From Neptunicella plasticusilytica (lineage in GTDB: Bacteria; Pseudomonadota; Gammaproteobacteria; Enterobacterales; Alteromonadaceae), in assembly GCF_047922965.1 (NCBI RefSeq), contig NZ_CP150481.1, forward strand, positions 4,278,001 through 4,342,000: a DNA stretch of 64,000 bases. Reading direction: 5' to 3'. The notes below the pieces were generated by a model. It searched no databases. It was not told the DNA's origin and was given only the letters and a program-made list of their open reading frames with translations. Both the position numbers and the translations under genes were made by a program. Shown piece after piece: positions 44,315-53,213 of this stretch. The first letter of the stretch is position 1; every line of letters starts with the position of its first letter.

Positions 44315-45468
44315 ATCAGCAAGCCTATTATTTATCCCCCAAACAGATAGTCACCCCGGCAGGCATAATGAAAAACCGTCACCTGCTAATAAAAAACGGC
44401 CTGATCAGTGAAATCACGGATAAGCCGCAAAAAGATATCCCGATACATAATATTGCCGATTGCACCCTGGCACCCGGTTTCTTGGACTTGCATATTCATG
44501 GCCGGGAAGGTTGCGATGTTATGGATGCCAGCCGCGAGTCGCTGGAAGTGATTTCCCGTTCACTGGCCAGGCATGGCATAGTCGGCTTTCTCGCTACTAC
44601 GGTAACTGATACCTGGCCTAAAACACTGGCGGCGTTTAATAATATAGGTGAAGCCTATAGCGGTAATTTGCCGGGAGCCGAGTTACTTGGTGCTTATAAT
44701 GAAGGTCTCTTTTTCACTAAAGATCACAAAGGGGCACATGACGAGCAGTATTTTTTGCCACTGGATAAAAAGTATCTTGACGCCATAATCACCGCTGCCA
44801 ACGGAGCGCTTAAGGTTGTAGCACTGGCTCCGGAATTACCCAACTCAGATGAGATTATCCGCTACCTCAGCAGTAAAAATATTAAAACCATGCTGGGTCA
44901 TACTGCAGCCAATTATGAGCAAACCTGCTCTGCTTTGCATGCCGGAGCCTGTGGCGGGGTGCATGTGTTTAATGGCATGAGCGGTATACATCATCGCGAT
45001 CCGGGTTGTGCTGGCGCCGTTTTACTGGATAAAAATGCCTATGTAGAAGTCATTGCTGATGGCATACATTTGCATCCGGCAATACTGGATATGATAGTCA
45101 GGTTAAAAGGCCAGGCTAAAGTCGGGTTGATTTCAGATTGTATCGTGGCTGGCGGCATGTGCGATGGTCAATACAAGCTGGGTATGCTGGATGTGACGGT
45201 AGAACAAGGTATTGCCAGAACGCAGTCAGGCTCGCTGGCAGGAAGCACCCTGACGCTGGAAAAAGCAGTTAAGAATATGTTTGAATCTACTCAGGCTGAT
45301 TTAGTTCAGGTCATTGAAATGGCCAGTTTATCCCCGGCAACTTTTCTGGGGCTGGACAAGGAGCTGGGCAGCATCGAAATTGGCAAGAGAGCATGTTTAA
45401 CCGCACTCGATCCACATTTTAATATAACAATGACCATTGTTGATGGCAGGATAGTCTACTCAGCCTGA
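44311..45468 (+). CDS. agaA: N-acetylgalactosamine-6-phosphate deacetylase
   Basis: A 385-residue amidohydrolase of the NagA/AgaA family. LAPGFLDLHIHGREGCDVMDAS contains the metal-binding HxH-like start, LGAYNEGLFFTKDHKGAHDEQYFLPL the Glu ligand segment, then TMLGHTAANYEQTCSALHAGACGGVHVFNGMSGIHHRDPG with the His ligands and GLISDCIVAGGMCDG with the catalytic Asp. It removes acetate from GalNAc-6-phosphate. By sequence it could equally be NagA for GlcNAc-6-phosphate; context favours GalNAc. The GTG start overlaps the agaK stop. Confidence 0.87.
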   Translation: MNQQAYYLSPKQIVTPAGIMKNRHLLIKNGLISEITDKPQKDIPIHNIADCTLAPGFLDLHIHGREGCDVMDASRESLEVISRSLARHGIVGFLATTVTDTWPKTLAAFNNIGEAYSGNLPGAELLGAYNEGLFFTKDHKGAHDEQYFLPLDKKYLDAIITAANGALKVVALAPELPNSDEIIRYLSSKNIKTMLGHTAANYEQTCSALHAGACGGVHVFNGMSGIHHRDPGCAGAVLLDKNAYVEVIADGIHLHPAILDMIVRLKGQAKVGLISDCIVAGGMCDGQYKLGMLDVTVEQGIARTQSGSLAGSTLTLEKAVKNMFESTQADLVQVIEMASLSPATFLGLDKELGSIEIGKRACLTALDPHFNITMTIVDGRIVYSA

Positions 45469-45528
45469 TATCAGGTCAAATCAATCACATAACTGCCAGT
45501 TAATGAGAATGAAGAAAGGACACTGACA

Positions 45529-46485
45529 ATGTACACACAACTGATTGATGGCATGGACAAACTGCAGTTTTCAACCGGATTACAATCTGTTGTAACCAAC
45601 ATCATTGATAGTTGTGTCGATATTTATAAGTTATTGCCAGCCCAGCTTGCACAAAATGCCAATGCGTACCTGTCTGATGTGAATGTGCACGGCGAAAGAC
45701 AAACCAAAGTCGACTTAGTGGCCAATGATATTATAGGCTCGGGTTTAAAACGTAATCCTCAGGTTGTTGCTTATATATCCGAGGAGGAGCATCAAAATGT
45801 CAGTGTGAACCCTTCTGGCAACTTCCTGGTGGCATTTGATCCGTTGGATGGCTCAGGCAATTTAGCCGTAAACGGTACTACCGCCACTATTTTTTCGGTT
45901 TTAGCCGCTGATACTGTATTAGCCACAGAAGGTGAAAAAGCATTTCTGCTACCGGGCAAACAGCAACTTTGCGCCGGCTATGTATTATACGGTAGCAGCT
46001 TAACCATCGTGATTGCGGATGGAAGACAAATAATCAGCTTTATATGGCAAGAGCAAGATAACCAACTGGTACCCGTTACGGATTGCTTTAATCCATCAGC
46101 AAATAACAAAGTTGTCTCAGCCAATATTGTTAAATATCGGAACTGGCCGCCTAATGTAGGTGAATTTGTGGATACACATATACTGGCGCAAAGCAGCGGC
46201 TATTCACTACGTTATCAGGCCACCATAGCCAGTGATATACATCGTATTATTAATAATGGCGGATTGTATCTATATCCGGAAGATTCACTTGATTACCCTG
46301 AAGGTAAAATTCGGTATTTATATGAGGCCTCACCACTGGCATTAATAACCGAATCCGTGGGTTTATGTGCTGTAGCTGCGGGCAAACGTATTCTGGATAT
46401 ATGCCCAACGTCCATTCACCAAACCATCCCCGTAGTTTACGGAACAGAATCCGTTATCAGACAGATTTACCCTGATAGCCTCTAA
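45529..46485 (+). CDS. fbp: Class I fructose-1,6-bisphosphatase
   Basis: A 318-residue inositol-phosphatase-fold enzyme. The metal-binding and catalytic signatures are VDLVANDIIGSGLKRNPQVVAYISEEEH and FDPLDGSGNLAVNGTTATIFSV (canonical FDPLDGSSN has Gly for the second Ser here), with a sugar-phosphate-binding end region NNGGLYLYPEDSLDYPEGKIRYLYEASPLALITESVG. It removes the 1-phosphate of fructose-1,6-bisphosphate. Being the last gene of the agaS-agaK-agaA operon (60-base gap, own AAGAAAGGA site) is unusual; it may supply fructose-6-phosphate from trioses or act on tagatose-1,6-bisphosphate. Confidence 0.88.
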   Translation: MYTQLIDGMDKLQFSTGLQSVVTNIIDSCVDIYKLLPAQLAQNANAYLSDVNVHGERQTKVDLVANDIIGSGLKRNPQVVAYISEEEHQNVSVNPSGNFLVAFDPLDGSGNLAVNGTTATIFSVLAADTVLATEGEKAFLLPGKQQLCAGYVLYGSSLTIVIADGRQIISFIWQEQDNQLVPVTDCFNPSANNKVVSANIVKYRNWPPNVGEFVDTHILAQSSGYSLRYQATIASDIHRIINNGGLYLYPEDSLDYPEGKIRYLYEASPLALITESVGLCAVAAGKRILDICPTSIHQTIPVVYGTESVIRQIYPDSL

Positions 46486-46601
46486 CATTTCTTGTGGCGC
46501 CTTTTTACAGGTATCAGGAATAGCTCTTGAGTAACTTGTGTTCAAATTATTCAGGAATCAGGGTAGAGCTAGAAAAAGAAGTTCGGGATGCTCCGGCCAA
46601 T

Positions 46602-46629
46602 AAAAAAGGCAGCTAAATAAGCTGCCTTT
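46602..46629 (-). terminator. Terminator of ppc
   Basis: The stem AAAGGCAGCT / AGCTGCCTTT (46605-46614, 46620-46629) with a five-base loop is followed on the minus strand by TTTTTTA. It ends ppc and may also stop the convergent fbp transcript weakly. Confidence 0.85.
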
Positions 46630-46650
46630 GCTATTTTACTACAGGTTATA

Positions 46651-49269
46651 TTAACCAGTATTACGCATCCCCACGGCAATACCGGCAATGGTAATCATCA
46701 TGGCTCTTTCCAGCGTATGGTTGGACTCATCTTCGGGTTGTTTACGTACCCGATCCAGTAGCTCAATCTGCAAATAGTGCAGTGGTTGCAAGTAACCGGC
46801 GCGTAATTGCATAGAATCTTTACCGGCCGGATCATTTTGCATTACCGAATCCTGTTTCAGCAAGGTATTGATTAACTTAATGCTGTCTTCCAGCTCATCT
46901 CGCAATGCCTGACCAAAATAACGCAATTCACCCGGTACCAAACGCTTGTCATATTCTTCACTGATGCTGACATCGGCTTTGGAAAATACCATGTCCAGCA
47001 TCGACAAACGGGAATGGAAAAACGGCCAGTTTTCGATCATTTGGTCGATCAGCGGGCGGTTACCTTTATCAATGGCGGCCTGCATGGCTTTCATCGAACC
47101 TAACCAGGAAGGCAATACCAGACGGGTCTGGGCCCAGGCAAAGATCCAGGGAATGGCACGCAGACTTTCTACCCCGCCGTCAGGCTTACGTTTGGCAGGT
47201 CGGCTACCCAAAGGTAGTTTACCTAATTCCAGTTCCGGCGTGGCCACCCTGAAATAACGCACAAACTGCGGATCATCTCTGACGATAGAACGGTAATTAT
47301 CGCGCCCGTCGGCGGACATGCTATCCATCAGTTCACGCCATTCGGGTTTAGGCGCAGGTGGTGGAGACAAGATGGCTTCCAGAATAGCACCGGCATACAG
47401 ATTAAGGCTCTTCTTGGCCAGTTCCGGCATACCAAATTTATAGCGAATGGTTTCACCTTGCTCGGTGACCCGGAAACCACCTTTTAGTGAACCGGGCGGC
47501 TGCGACAAAATGGCCGCATAGGCAGGTAAACCACCACGACCAATAGTACCGCCACGGCCATGGAACAAGGTCAGTTCAACATCGTATTCCTCTGCCAGTG
47601 CAACCAAGGCTTCCTGCGAGCGATATTGGGCCCAGCTGGCGGCCAACGCACCGGCATCTTTGGCCGAATCGGAATAACCAATCATAACAAACTGCTTGCC
47701 ACCAACACGCTGCAAATATTGCGGATGGGAAAACAGTTTTAGCATCACGTCAGCTGCATTGTTCAGATCATCCAGGGTTTCAAATAACGGTGCCACCGGC
47801 ATTGCCCAGTCGATACCCATTTTTTGCAGCAGTAGTTGTACTGCGTACACATCGGACGGCAGGCTGGCCATGGAAATAATATAAATACCAAAACCGTCTG
47901 CACTATTGGAGGCAATAACCTTGCAAGTATCCAGTACTTCCTGAACCGCTTCGGATGGCTGCCAGCTAGCCGGGAACAGCGGCCTTTTCGAATGCAGTTC
48001 CTGCTGTAAAAACTGCTGCTTCTGCTCTTCAGTCCAGCTGTTGTAGTCACCCAGTTCGAGGTATTGGGTCAGTTCGGCAAACACATCTGAATGACGTTCA
48101 GAATCCTGGCGAATATCCAGTTTTAACAGATGAATACCAAAACAATGTACGCGACGGATACAATCCAGTAGTTCACCATCGGCGATAATGCCCATGCCAC
48201 ATTCGTGTAAAGAGCGATAGCAAAGCATCAACGGCTCCAGCAATTGATGCTGTGAGCTGATCCACTGACGTGGATCCACATCTTCCTCATTAACTGCGGC
48301 ATTAAGCCCTTTAAAGGTAATACGTAATTTTTCGCGTAATTCGCGCAACACTAGACGATAAGGTTCCAGTGCATCACCGGCCAAGGCGCGTAATTCGTCG
48401 TTACATTCGCCCATCGACAATTCGGATTGCAATCTGTCTACATCACTAAAAAACAATGATGCGGCCCGTCTGCGTGCCAGCAACAAGACTTTTTGGGTGA
48501 CTTTAGCGGTAACAAAAGGATTACCGTCGCGATCGCCCCCCATCCAGGAACTGATCCTGACCGGAGATGAGTCTATGGGTAAGCTTAAATCGTATTCTTC
48601 ATTAACCTTGTTATCCAACTCACGGATAAACTCCGGCACCGCTTGCCACAGCGAGTTTTCGATCACCGAAAAGCCCCAGGATGCTTCGTCCACCGGTGTC
48701 GGGCGTACCGAACGAATTTCATCGGTATGCCAGGCCTGGGCAATCAAGTCAGCAATACGGCGCTGCAAGCTGGTTCGCTCGGAGTCGGTCAATTGAGAAT
48801 GATGTAAACGGTCCAGGCAATGGGCCAATTCGGTGTATTTGTGGATCAGTGTGCGGCGGCTCACTTCGGTAGGGTGTGCAGTTAACACCAGATCGATACG
48901 CAATTGCTTTAACGCCGCAGATAAGTTCTGTTTATCCAGCTGGATGTTATCCAGTTCAGCAAAGAGTTTGTTGATTGGCTCAATATCGGTTTGAGCGCTG
49001 TTGTATTCTTGCTCGGCAATGTTAGCTAAATTAAGAAACTGGCAAAAAGCACGGCCTAATGTAAGCAAATCCTGATCATCAAGCCGGGAAAACAGGCTTT
49101 GTAACTCGGCTGCACTGGCATTATCGCCCTGAAATGCTTTACGTCCCTGTTTACGGACGGTTTCAATACGCTCGAGCCATTCTTCACCCAGTTGTGCCTG
49201 AATGGTTTCACCTAAAACTTTACCTAAATCCCGAACTGTGTCCTGCAAAAGATGTTTTTCACCACTCAT
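46651..49269 (-). CDS. ppc: Phosphoenolpyruvate carboxylase
   Basis: An 872-residue enzyme making oxaloacetate from PEP and bicarbonate to refill the TCA cycle. Landmarks are LVLTAHPTEVSRRTLIHK (catalytic His region), WMGGDRDGNPFVT, MIGYSDSAKDAGALAASW, LFHGRGGTIGRGGLPAYAAILSQPPGSLKGGFRVTEQGE and the C-terminal MRNTG. It is complete compared with E. coli (883). It is convergent with fbp and divergent from fklB. Confidence 0.97.
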   Translation of the reverse strand: MSGEKHLLQDTVRDLGKVLGETIQAQLGEEWLERIETVRKQGRKAFQGDNASAAELQSLFSRLDDQDLLTLGRAFCQFLNLANIAEQEYNSAQTDIEPINKLFAELDNIQLDKQNLSAALKQLRIDLVLTAHPTEVSRRTLIHKYTELAHCLDRLHHSQLTDSERTSLQRRIADLIAQAWHTDEIRSVRPTPVDEASWGFSVIENSLWQAVPEFIRELDNKVNEEYDLSLPIDSSPVRISSWMGGDRDGNPFVTAKVTQKVLLLARRRAASLFFSDVDRLQSELSMGECNDELRALAGDALEPYRLVLRELREKLRITFKGLNAAVNEEDVDPRQWISSQHQLLEPLMLCYRSLHECGMGIIADGELLDCIRRVHCFGIHLLKLDIRQDSERHSDVFAELTQYLELGDYNSWTEEQKQQFLQQELHSKRPLFPASWQPSEAVQEVLDTCKVIASNSADGFGIYIISMASLPSDVYAVQLLLQKMGIDWAMPVAPLFETLDDLNNAADVMLKLFSHPQYLQRVGGKQFVMIGYSDSAKDAGALAASWAQYRSQEALVALAEEYDVELTLFHGRGGTIGRGGLPAYAAILSQPPGSLKGGFRVTEQGETIRYKFGMPELAKKSLNLYAGAILEAILSPPPAPKPEWRELMDSMSADGRDNYRSIVRDDPQFVRYFRVATPELELGKLPLGSRPAKRKPDGGVESLRAIPWIFAWAQTRLVLPSWLGSMKAMQAAIDKGNRPLIDQMIENWPFFHSRLSMLDMVFSKADVSISEEYDKRLVPGELRYFGQALRDELEDSIKLINTLLKQDSVMQNDPAGKDSMQLRAGYLQPLHYLQIELLDRVRKQPEDESNHTLERAMMITIAGIAVGMRNTG

Positions 49270-49456
49270 GGCATCCTCTTTCTATTCTTTGAATCTATGA
49301 ATTTATTAAGTATTTGGCGTCATTCTAGACCATAGATACTTAAAGCAGATTTTACCGCAGGGCTTTTTATAATAATTTGTTGTTCATTTATGCTAGCATG
49401 CGCAGCCCTTTTAAAGACAAAAGTATTTTTCACTTTTTTACATTTTCAGGAACATT

Positions 49457-50074
49457 ATGTCTGATAAATATACTACGATTGAGCAGCAAGCCAGCTATGG
49501 CATAGGTTTGCAAATGGGCGAGCAATTAGCCGGCAATCCCTTCGAAGGCCTTGATATCTCTGCAGTACAAGATGGTATTGCCACAGCATTTAATAAACAG
49601 CCAAGTGCTGTGAGCAACGAAGATATGCGTGTGGCATTCGAGCAAATTCATCAACGTATGCAGGCCGCCAAAGAAGAGCAGTCCAAAGAACTGGTTGCCG
49701 CCGGTGCAGCTTTTTTGGCTGAAAACGCCAAACGTGACGAAGTGACCGTGACCGATTCCGGCTTACAGTACGAAGTAATCAACCAGGGCGAAGGCGATAC
49801 ACCGCAAGCCAACTCAACAGTGAAGACTCACTACCACGGCACCCTGATTGACGGTAGCGTATTTGACAGTTCATACGAGCGTGGCCAACCTGCAGAGTTT
49901 CCCGTTGGTGGCGTGATTAAGGGCTGGACTGAAGCATTGCAGCTGATGCCTACCGGCTCCAAGTGGCGTTTATATATCCCGCATGATCTGGCTTATGGCT
50001 CACAAGGTGCCGGTGCCGCTATTGCGCCATTTAGCACGCTGGTATTTGATATCGAGCTACTGGAAATTCTTTAA
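49457..50074 (+). CDS. fklB: FKBP-type peptidyl-prolyl isomerase (FklB/FKBP22-like)
   Basis: A 205-residue protein without signal peptide. The N-terminal helical dimerisation domain (about 1-90: QQASYGIGLQMGEQLAGNPFEGLDISAVQDGI) is joined to a C-terminal FKBP domain (about 115-205) with TVKTHYHGTLIDGSVFDSSYERGQPAEFPVGGVIKGWTEALQLMPTGSKWRLYIPHDLAYG. The absence of an export signal fits cytoplasmic FklB better than periplasmic FkpA. It catalyses proline cis-trans isomerisation. Confidence 0.9.
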   Translation: MSDKYTTIEQQASYGIGLQMGEQLAGNPFEGLDISAVQDGIATAFNKQPSAVSNEDMRVAFEQIHQRMQAAKEEQSKELVAAGAAFLAENAKRDEVTVTDSGLQYEVINQGEGDTPQANSTVKTHYHGTLIDGSVFDSSYERGQPAEFPVGGVIKGWTEALQLMPTGSKWRLYIPHDLAYGSQGAGAAIAPFSTLVFDIELLEIL

Positions 50075-50283
50075 TCTGCCCCGTCTCGGGTGAATATCCT
50101 TCGCCCGGGATCCTTTATGCGCACAATTCGGTAATCCGGTTATTCAGCATATAGGAAACATATTCTTTTTCGTATGGTTTTTTAACATTCTATTAAAAGA
50201 AAAGCGTTGATTTTACTGCTAAAATCGCTTGTTTAATCCTATGCATGAGCGCCTCGCTCTATTTCACTGACGCAGGAGTCGGA

Positions 50284-51849
50284 ATGTTTGACCTGATCAC
50301 CAAACGTGACAGCAATATTAAAAATGACGTGCTGTCCGGCATTACCGTAGCATTGGCTCTGGTTCCGGAAGCGGTTGCTTTTGCTTTTGTTGCCGGTGTT
50401 GAGCCTATGGTAGGTTTGTACGCCGCCTTTATGATGGGCTTGATTACCTCCGCTATCGGCGGACGCCCTGGCATGATATCCGGTGCCACCGGCGCTACCG
50501 CAGTGGTGATGGTTGCGCTGGTTTCCCAATATGGTATCCAGTACCTGTTTGCCGCCGTACTGTTGTGCGGAGTACTGCAAATACTGGCTGGCATCTTCAA
50601 ACTGGGTAAATTTATCCGACTGGTGCCTTATCCGGTGATGCTGGGCTTTGTAAACGGTCTGGCGATTGTGATTTTCCTGGCCCAACTTGGACAATTCAAA
50701 GTACTGGATCAATTCGGCCAGCATAGCTGGATGCAAGGACAGATGCTGTACATCATGCTGGGTCTCGTGGCATTGACCATGGCGATTATCTATATTTTGC
50801 CCAAATTAACCACAGCAGTTCCCGCTTCGCTAGTGGCGATTATTACCGTCACGTTGCTGGTACACGGACTGGATCTGGACGCCAGAACGGTAATTGATTC
50901 GGTCAGGGATATGTTACCCGCCGAACAGCAGGCAACGGCCACACTGGCAGGCGAACTGCCGTCATTTTCAATTCCGATGGTGCCAATGACATTGGAAACC
51001 CTGTATATCATCTTGCCCACTGCCGTTATTTTATGTCTTGTCGGCCTGATTGAATCACTGCTGACCTTGTCATTGATTGACGATATGACCGACACACGCG
51101 GATCGGGTAATAAAGAATGTATTGGTCAAGGTGTCGCCAACAGCGTTAACGGCTTTTTTGGCGGCATGGGAGGCTGTGCCATGATTGGCCAGAGCATGAT
51201 CAATATTAATTCCGGTGGACGCGGCCGTTTGTCGGGCATTACCGCAGCACTGGTATTGCTGGTCTTTATCCTGTTTGCCGCTCCCTTGATTGAGATGATC
51301 CCGCTGGCCGCACTGGTCGGAGTGATGTTTGTGGTGGTAATTGGCACTTTTGAATGGGCCTCATTCAGGATTGTGCGTGGCGTGAACAAAGAAGACGCTT
51401 TTGTGCTGTTTCTGGTTACTGCCATTACCGTGGCAGCGGATCTGGCCATTGCAGTGGTGGTGGGAGTGATAGTGTCTGCTTTGGTATTTGCCTGGAAGCA
51501 TGCCACCCACATCGTGGCCCGCACTCACACCGATGACGATGGCTGGAAGGTGTATGAACTCGATGGGCCGCTGTTTTTCGGTTCAGTACTGCATTTTAAA
51601 GACTTATTTGACGTGGCCAACGATCCACAAGATGTGGTAATTGATTTTAACGAATCACGTATCTGGGATTCTTCAGGCATCGATGCCATCGACGGTCTGG
51701 CAGACAAATATAAATCGGTAGGTAAAAAGTTGCATATTCGCCATGTCAGTCAAGAATGTCGTGACTTGTTAAGCAAGGCACAGGATTACGTGGAAATGAA
51801 TGTGAATGAGGATCCCCGTTATCATATTGCGACCGACAGGTTAGATTGA
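50284..51849 (+). CDS. SulP-family anion permease with STAS domain
   Basis: A 521-residue inner-membrane transporter with 10-12 helices and a cytoplasmic STAS domain at about 425-515 (VIDFNESRIWDSSGIDAIDGLADKY). The N-terminal NDVLSGITVALALVPEAVAFAFVAGVEPMVGLYAAF and GGRPGMISGATGATAVV are SulP signatures. SulP carriers move sulfate, bicarbonate or other anions, and the substrate cannot be chosen here. The ATG at 50284 has AGGAG about eight bases upstream; an earlier in-frame ATG lacks this. Confidence 0.9.
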   Translation: MFDLITKRDSNIKNDVLSGITVALALVPEAVAFAFVAGVEPMVGLYAAFMMGLITSAIGGRPGMISGATGATAVVMVALVSQYGIQYLFAAVLLCGVLQILAGIFKLGKFIRLVPYPVMLGFVNGLAIVIFLAQLGQFKVLDQFGQHSWMQGQMLYIMLGLVALTMAIIYILPKLTTAVPASLVAIITVTLLVHGLDLDARTVIDSVRDMLPAEQQATATLAGELPSFSIPMVPMTLETLYIILPTAVILCLVGLIESLLTLSLIDDMTDTRGSGNKECIGQGVANSVNGFFGGMGGCAMIGQSMININSGGRGRLSGITAALVLLVFILFAAPLIEMIPLAALVGVMFVVVIGTFEWASFRIVRGVNKEDAFVLFLVTAITVAADLAIAVVVGVIVSALVFAWKHATHIVARTHTDDDGWKVYELDGPLFFGSVLHFKDLFDVANDPQDVVIDFNESRIWDSSGIDAIDGLADKYKSVGKKLHIRHVSQECRDLLSKAQDYVEMNVNEDPRYHIATDRLD

Positions 51850-51862
51850 TAACTGAGCATAA

Positions 51863-51894
51863 AACAAGGCCGCAAAATTGCGGCCTTGTTAGTT
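51863..51894. terminator. Strong bidirectional terminator between SulP and DUF2750 genes
   Basis: A 12-base perfect stem, AACAAGGCCGCA / TGCGGCCTTGTT, has an AAAT loop. T/A-rich tracts on both sides suit it to stop the two convergent genes. Confidence 0.85.
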
Positions 51895-51915
51895 TTAAAT
51901 GCACTATCTTTGCGC

Positions 51916-52272
51916 TTATTTATCCTGATTGAGTTCCCAGGGACTCATTACCAGACCACCATCATGGGGTAACGGAAAGACCGCGACTTCGATTTCGTCT
52001 TCTTCCAGTCCCGGCAACCATTTCTGCTGCCATTCACCCATACTGATACAATGTGCTTCACATTGCGCCCAATCACCGTTAATCCATTCCCGCACAAATT
52101 CTTCGGCTGGCCAGACAGGAATACAATCCTCATCATCGCTGACCAGGAGCATCACGCCCTGATCATCCACTATGGTCCAGACTTGTTGCTGTTGCTCAAT
52201 TTGAGACAAAAAGTAATCGCAACGTTTATCGGCACTCATTGCCAATATTGCCTGATGTTGATCTGCATTCAT
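51916..52272 (-). CDS. DUF2750-family protein
   Basis: A 118-residue acidic cytoplasmic protein. MNADQHQAILAMSADKRCDYFLSQIEQQQQVWTI, then CIPVWPAEEFVREWINGDW and WLPGLEEDEIEVAVFPLPHDGGLVMSPWEL, matches DUF2750 proteins, which have no known function. It is convergent with the SulP gene and upstream of a small DNA-binding-like gene on the same strand. Confidence 0.78.
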   Translation of the reverse strand: MNADQHQAILAMSADKRCDYFLSQIEQQQQVWTIVDDQGVMLLVSDDEDCIPVWPAEEFVREWINGDWAQCEAHCISMGEWQQKWLPGLEEDEIEVAVFPLPHDGGLVMSPWELNQDK

Positions 52273-52314
52273 TTTATTACCTGCTAAATGTTATATAGGT
52301 TTGCCTGTTACGCG

Positions 52315-52554
52315 CTATTGATGACGTAACGCAAATTGAAGAATTTTGGCATGTTCAATCAGATCCCGACCCAAATCGGTCAGATAACCACCGTCCTGTT
52401 GATCGATAATGCCCTTATCAAACAGCCTTTTACAGGCGGCGACCATATCAGGCCCGGCATCATGATGCACCTTAATTCCTTGCAGCATACTGTCCACCGG
52501 AAACTTTAAAATAAGGTTAAGTTCATCGATCATTTCTTGGCTAAATGTCATCAT
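52315..52554 (-). CDS. TIGR02647-family small protein
   Basis: A 79-residue protein (MMTFSQEMIDELNLILKFPV ... YLTDLGRDLIEHAKIL) resembling the TIGR02647 family of short proteins with a winged-helix-like look; some annotations call them DNA-binding but this is not shown. Its start (ATGATGA at 52549-52554) overlaps the stop of the upstream exported-protein gene, so the two are translated together. Confidence 0.65.
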   Translation of the reverse strand: MMTFSQEMIDELNLILKFPVDSMLQGIKVHHDAGPDMVAACKRLFDKGIIDQQDGGYLTDLGRDLIEHAKILQFALRHQ

Positions 52555-53054
52555 TTTTTCTCACTGTTAGTGTTTTTTGTAGGGGTATATAAACCGTCGA
52601 ATAAAGTGGTCCAGTGTTCACCGCTATCGTCACTTTGCTGCCAATGCTGGCGGACAGTGCCGTCATCATTGGGCGTCCAGCTGATACGATGTAATACCGG
52701 GTTGCCCTGCTGATCTTTACCTTTGCCCTGCAATACCATGTTTTTACCGACCAAACCGCCATCCAGTTCAAGCAAGGTACCGCTGTTGTCGACCCAGGTT
52801 TGATGCCATTTATCAAATACCGCGTCGTAAATATTAAAGCTGCTCCCCTGATAACCGGAAGGAGTGGAATACTGTTCGTGTAAAACACAGTTATTCATTT
52901 CCTGGGTGATCTGATTGGTGCCAGCCAATTTGCCTGCCGGCGTGGTGACTGTCCAGTTGCCTAGCCAGAAATCAAACTGATCGTATTTTTCGCCTTCGCA
53001 AGCCATCGCGCTAAAACCGCACAGGGTTCCAAGCAGAATCAGGATCTTTTTCAT
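52551..53054 (-). CDS. Exported DUF1579-like protein
   Basis: A 167-residue protein with a signal peptide (about 1-18, AMA/CEGEK). The mature part reads YDQFDFWLGNWTVTTPAGKLAGTNQITQEMNNCVLHEQYSTPSGYQGSSFNIYDAVFDKWHQTWVDNSGTLLELDGGL, the pattern of DUF1579-like beta-barrel proteins (FWxGxW ... HEQ). The role is unknown. Two Cys could form a disulfide or be lipid-linked. It is coupled to the TIGR02647-like gene by an ATGA overlap. Confidence 0.65.
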   Translation of the reverse strand: MKKILILLGTLCGFSAMACEGEKYDQFDFWLGNWTVTTPAGKLAGTNQITQEMNNCVLHEQYSTPSGYQGSSFNIYDAVFDKWHQTWVDNSGTLLELDGGLVGKNMVLQGKGKDQQGNPVLHRISWTPNDDGTVRQHWQQSDDSGEHWTTLFDGLYTPTKNTNSEKK

Positions 53055-53213
53055 CAGGTTCTCGTATCAGCGGGTGTTGAAATGTATACTAGCCGCAATT
53101 TTTAGAATCTTCCTGCTGCAATTTTTCTACGCTACTGGCCAACGTATGACAGAGCAAGCAAATTTTGTAACGATAGAACAATTATCCGCACAGTAAAGTG
53201 ACGATACCGGATT

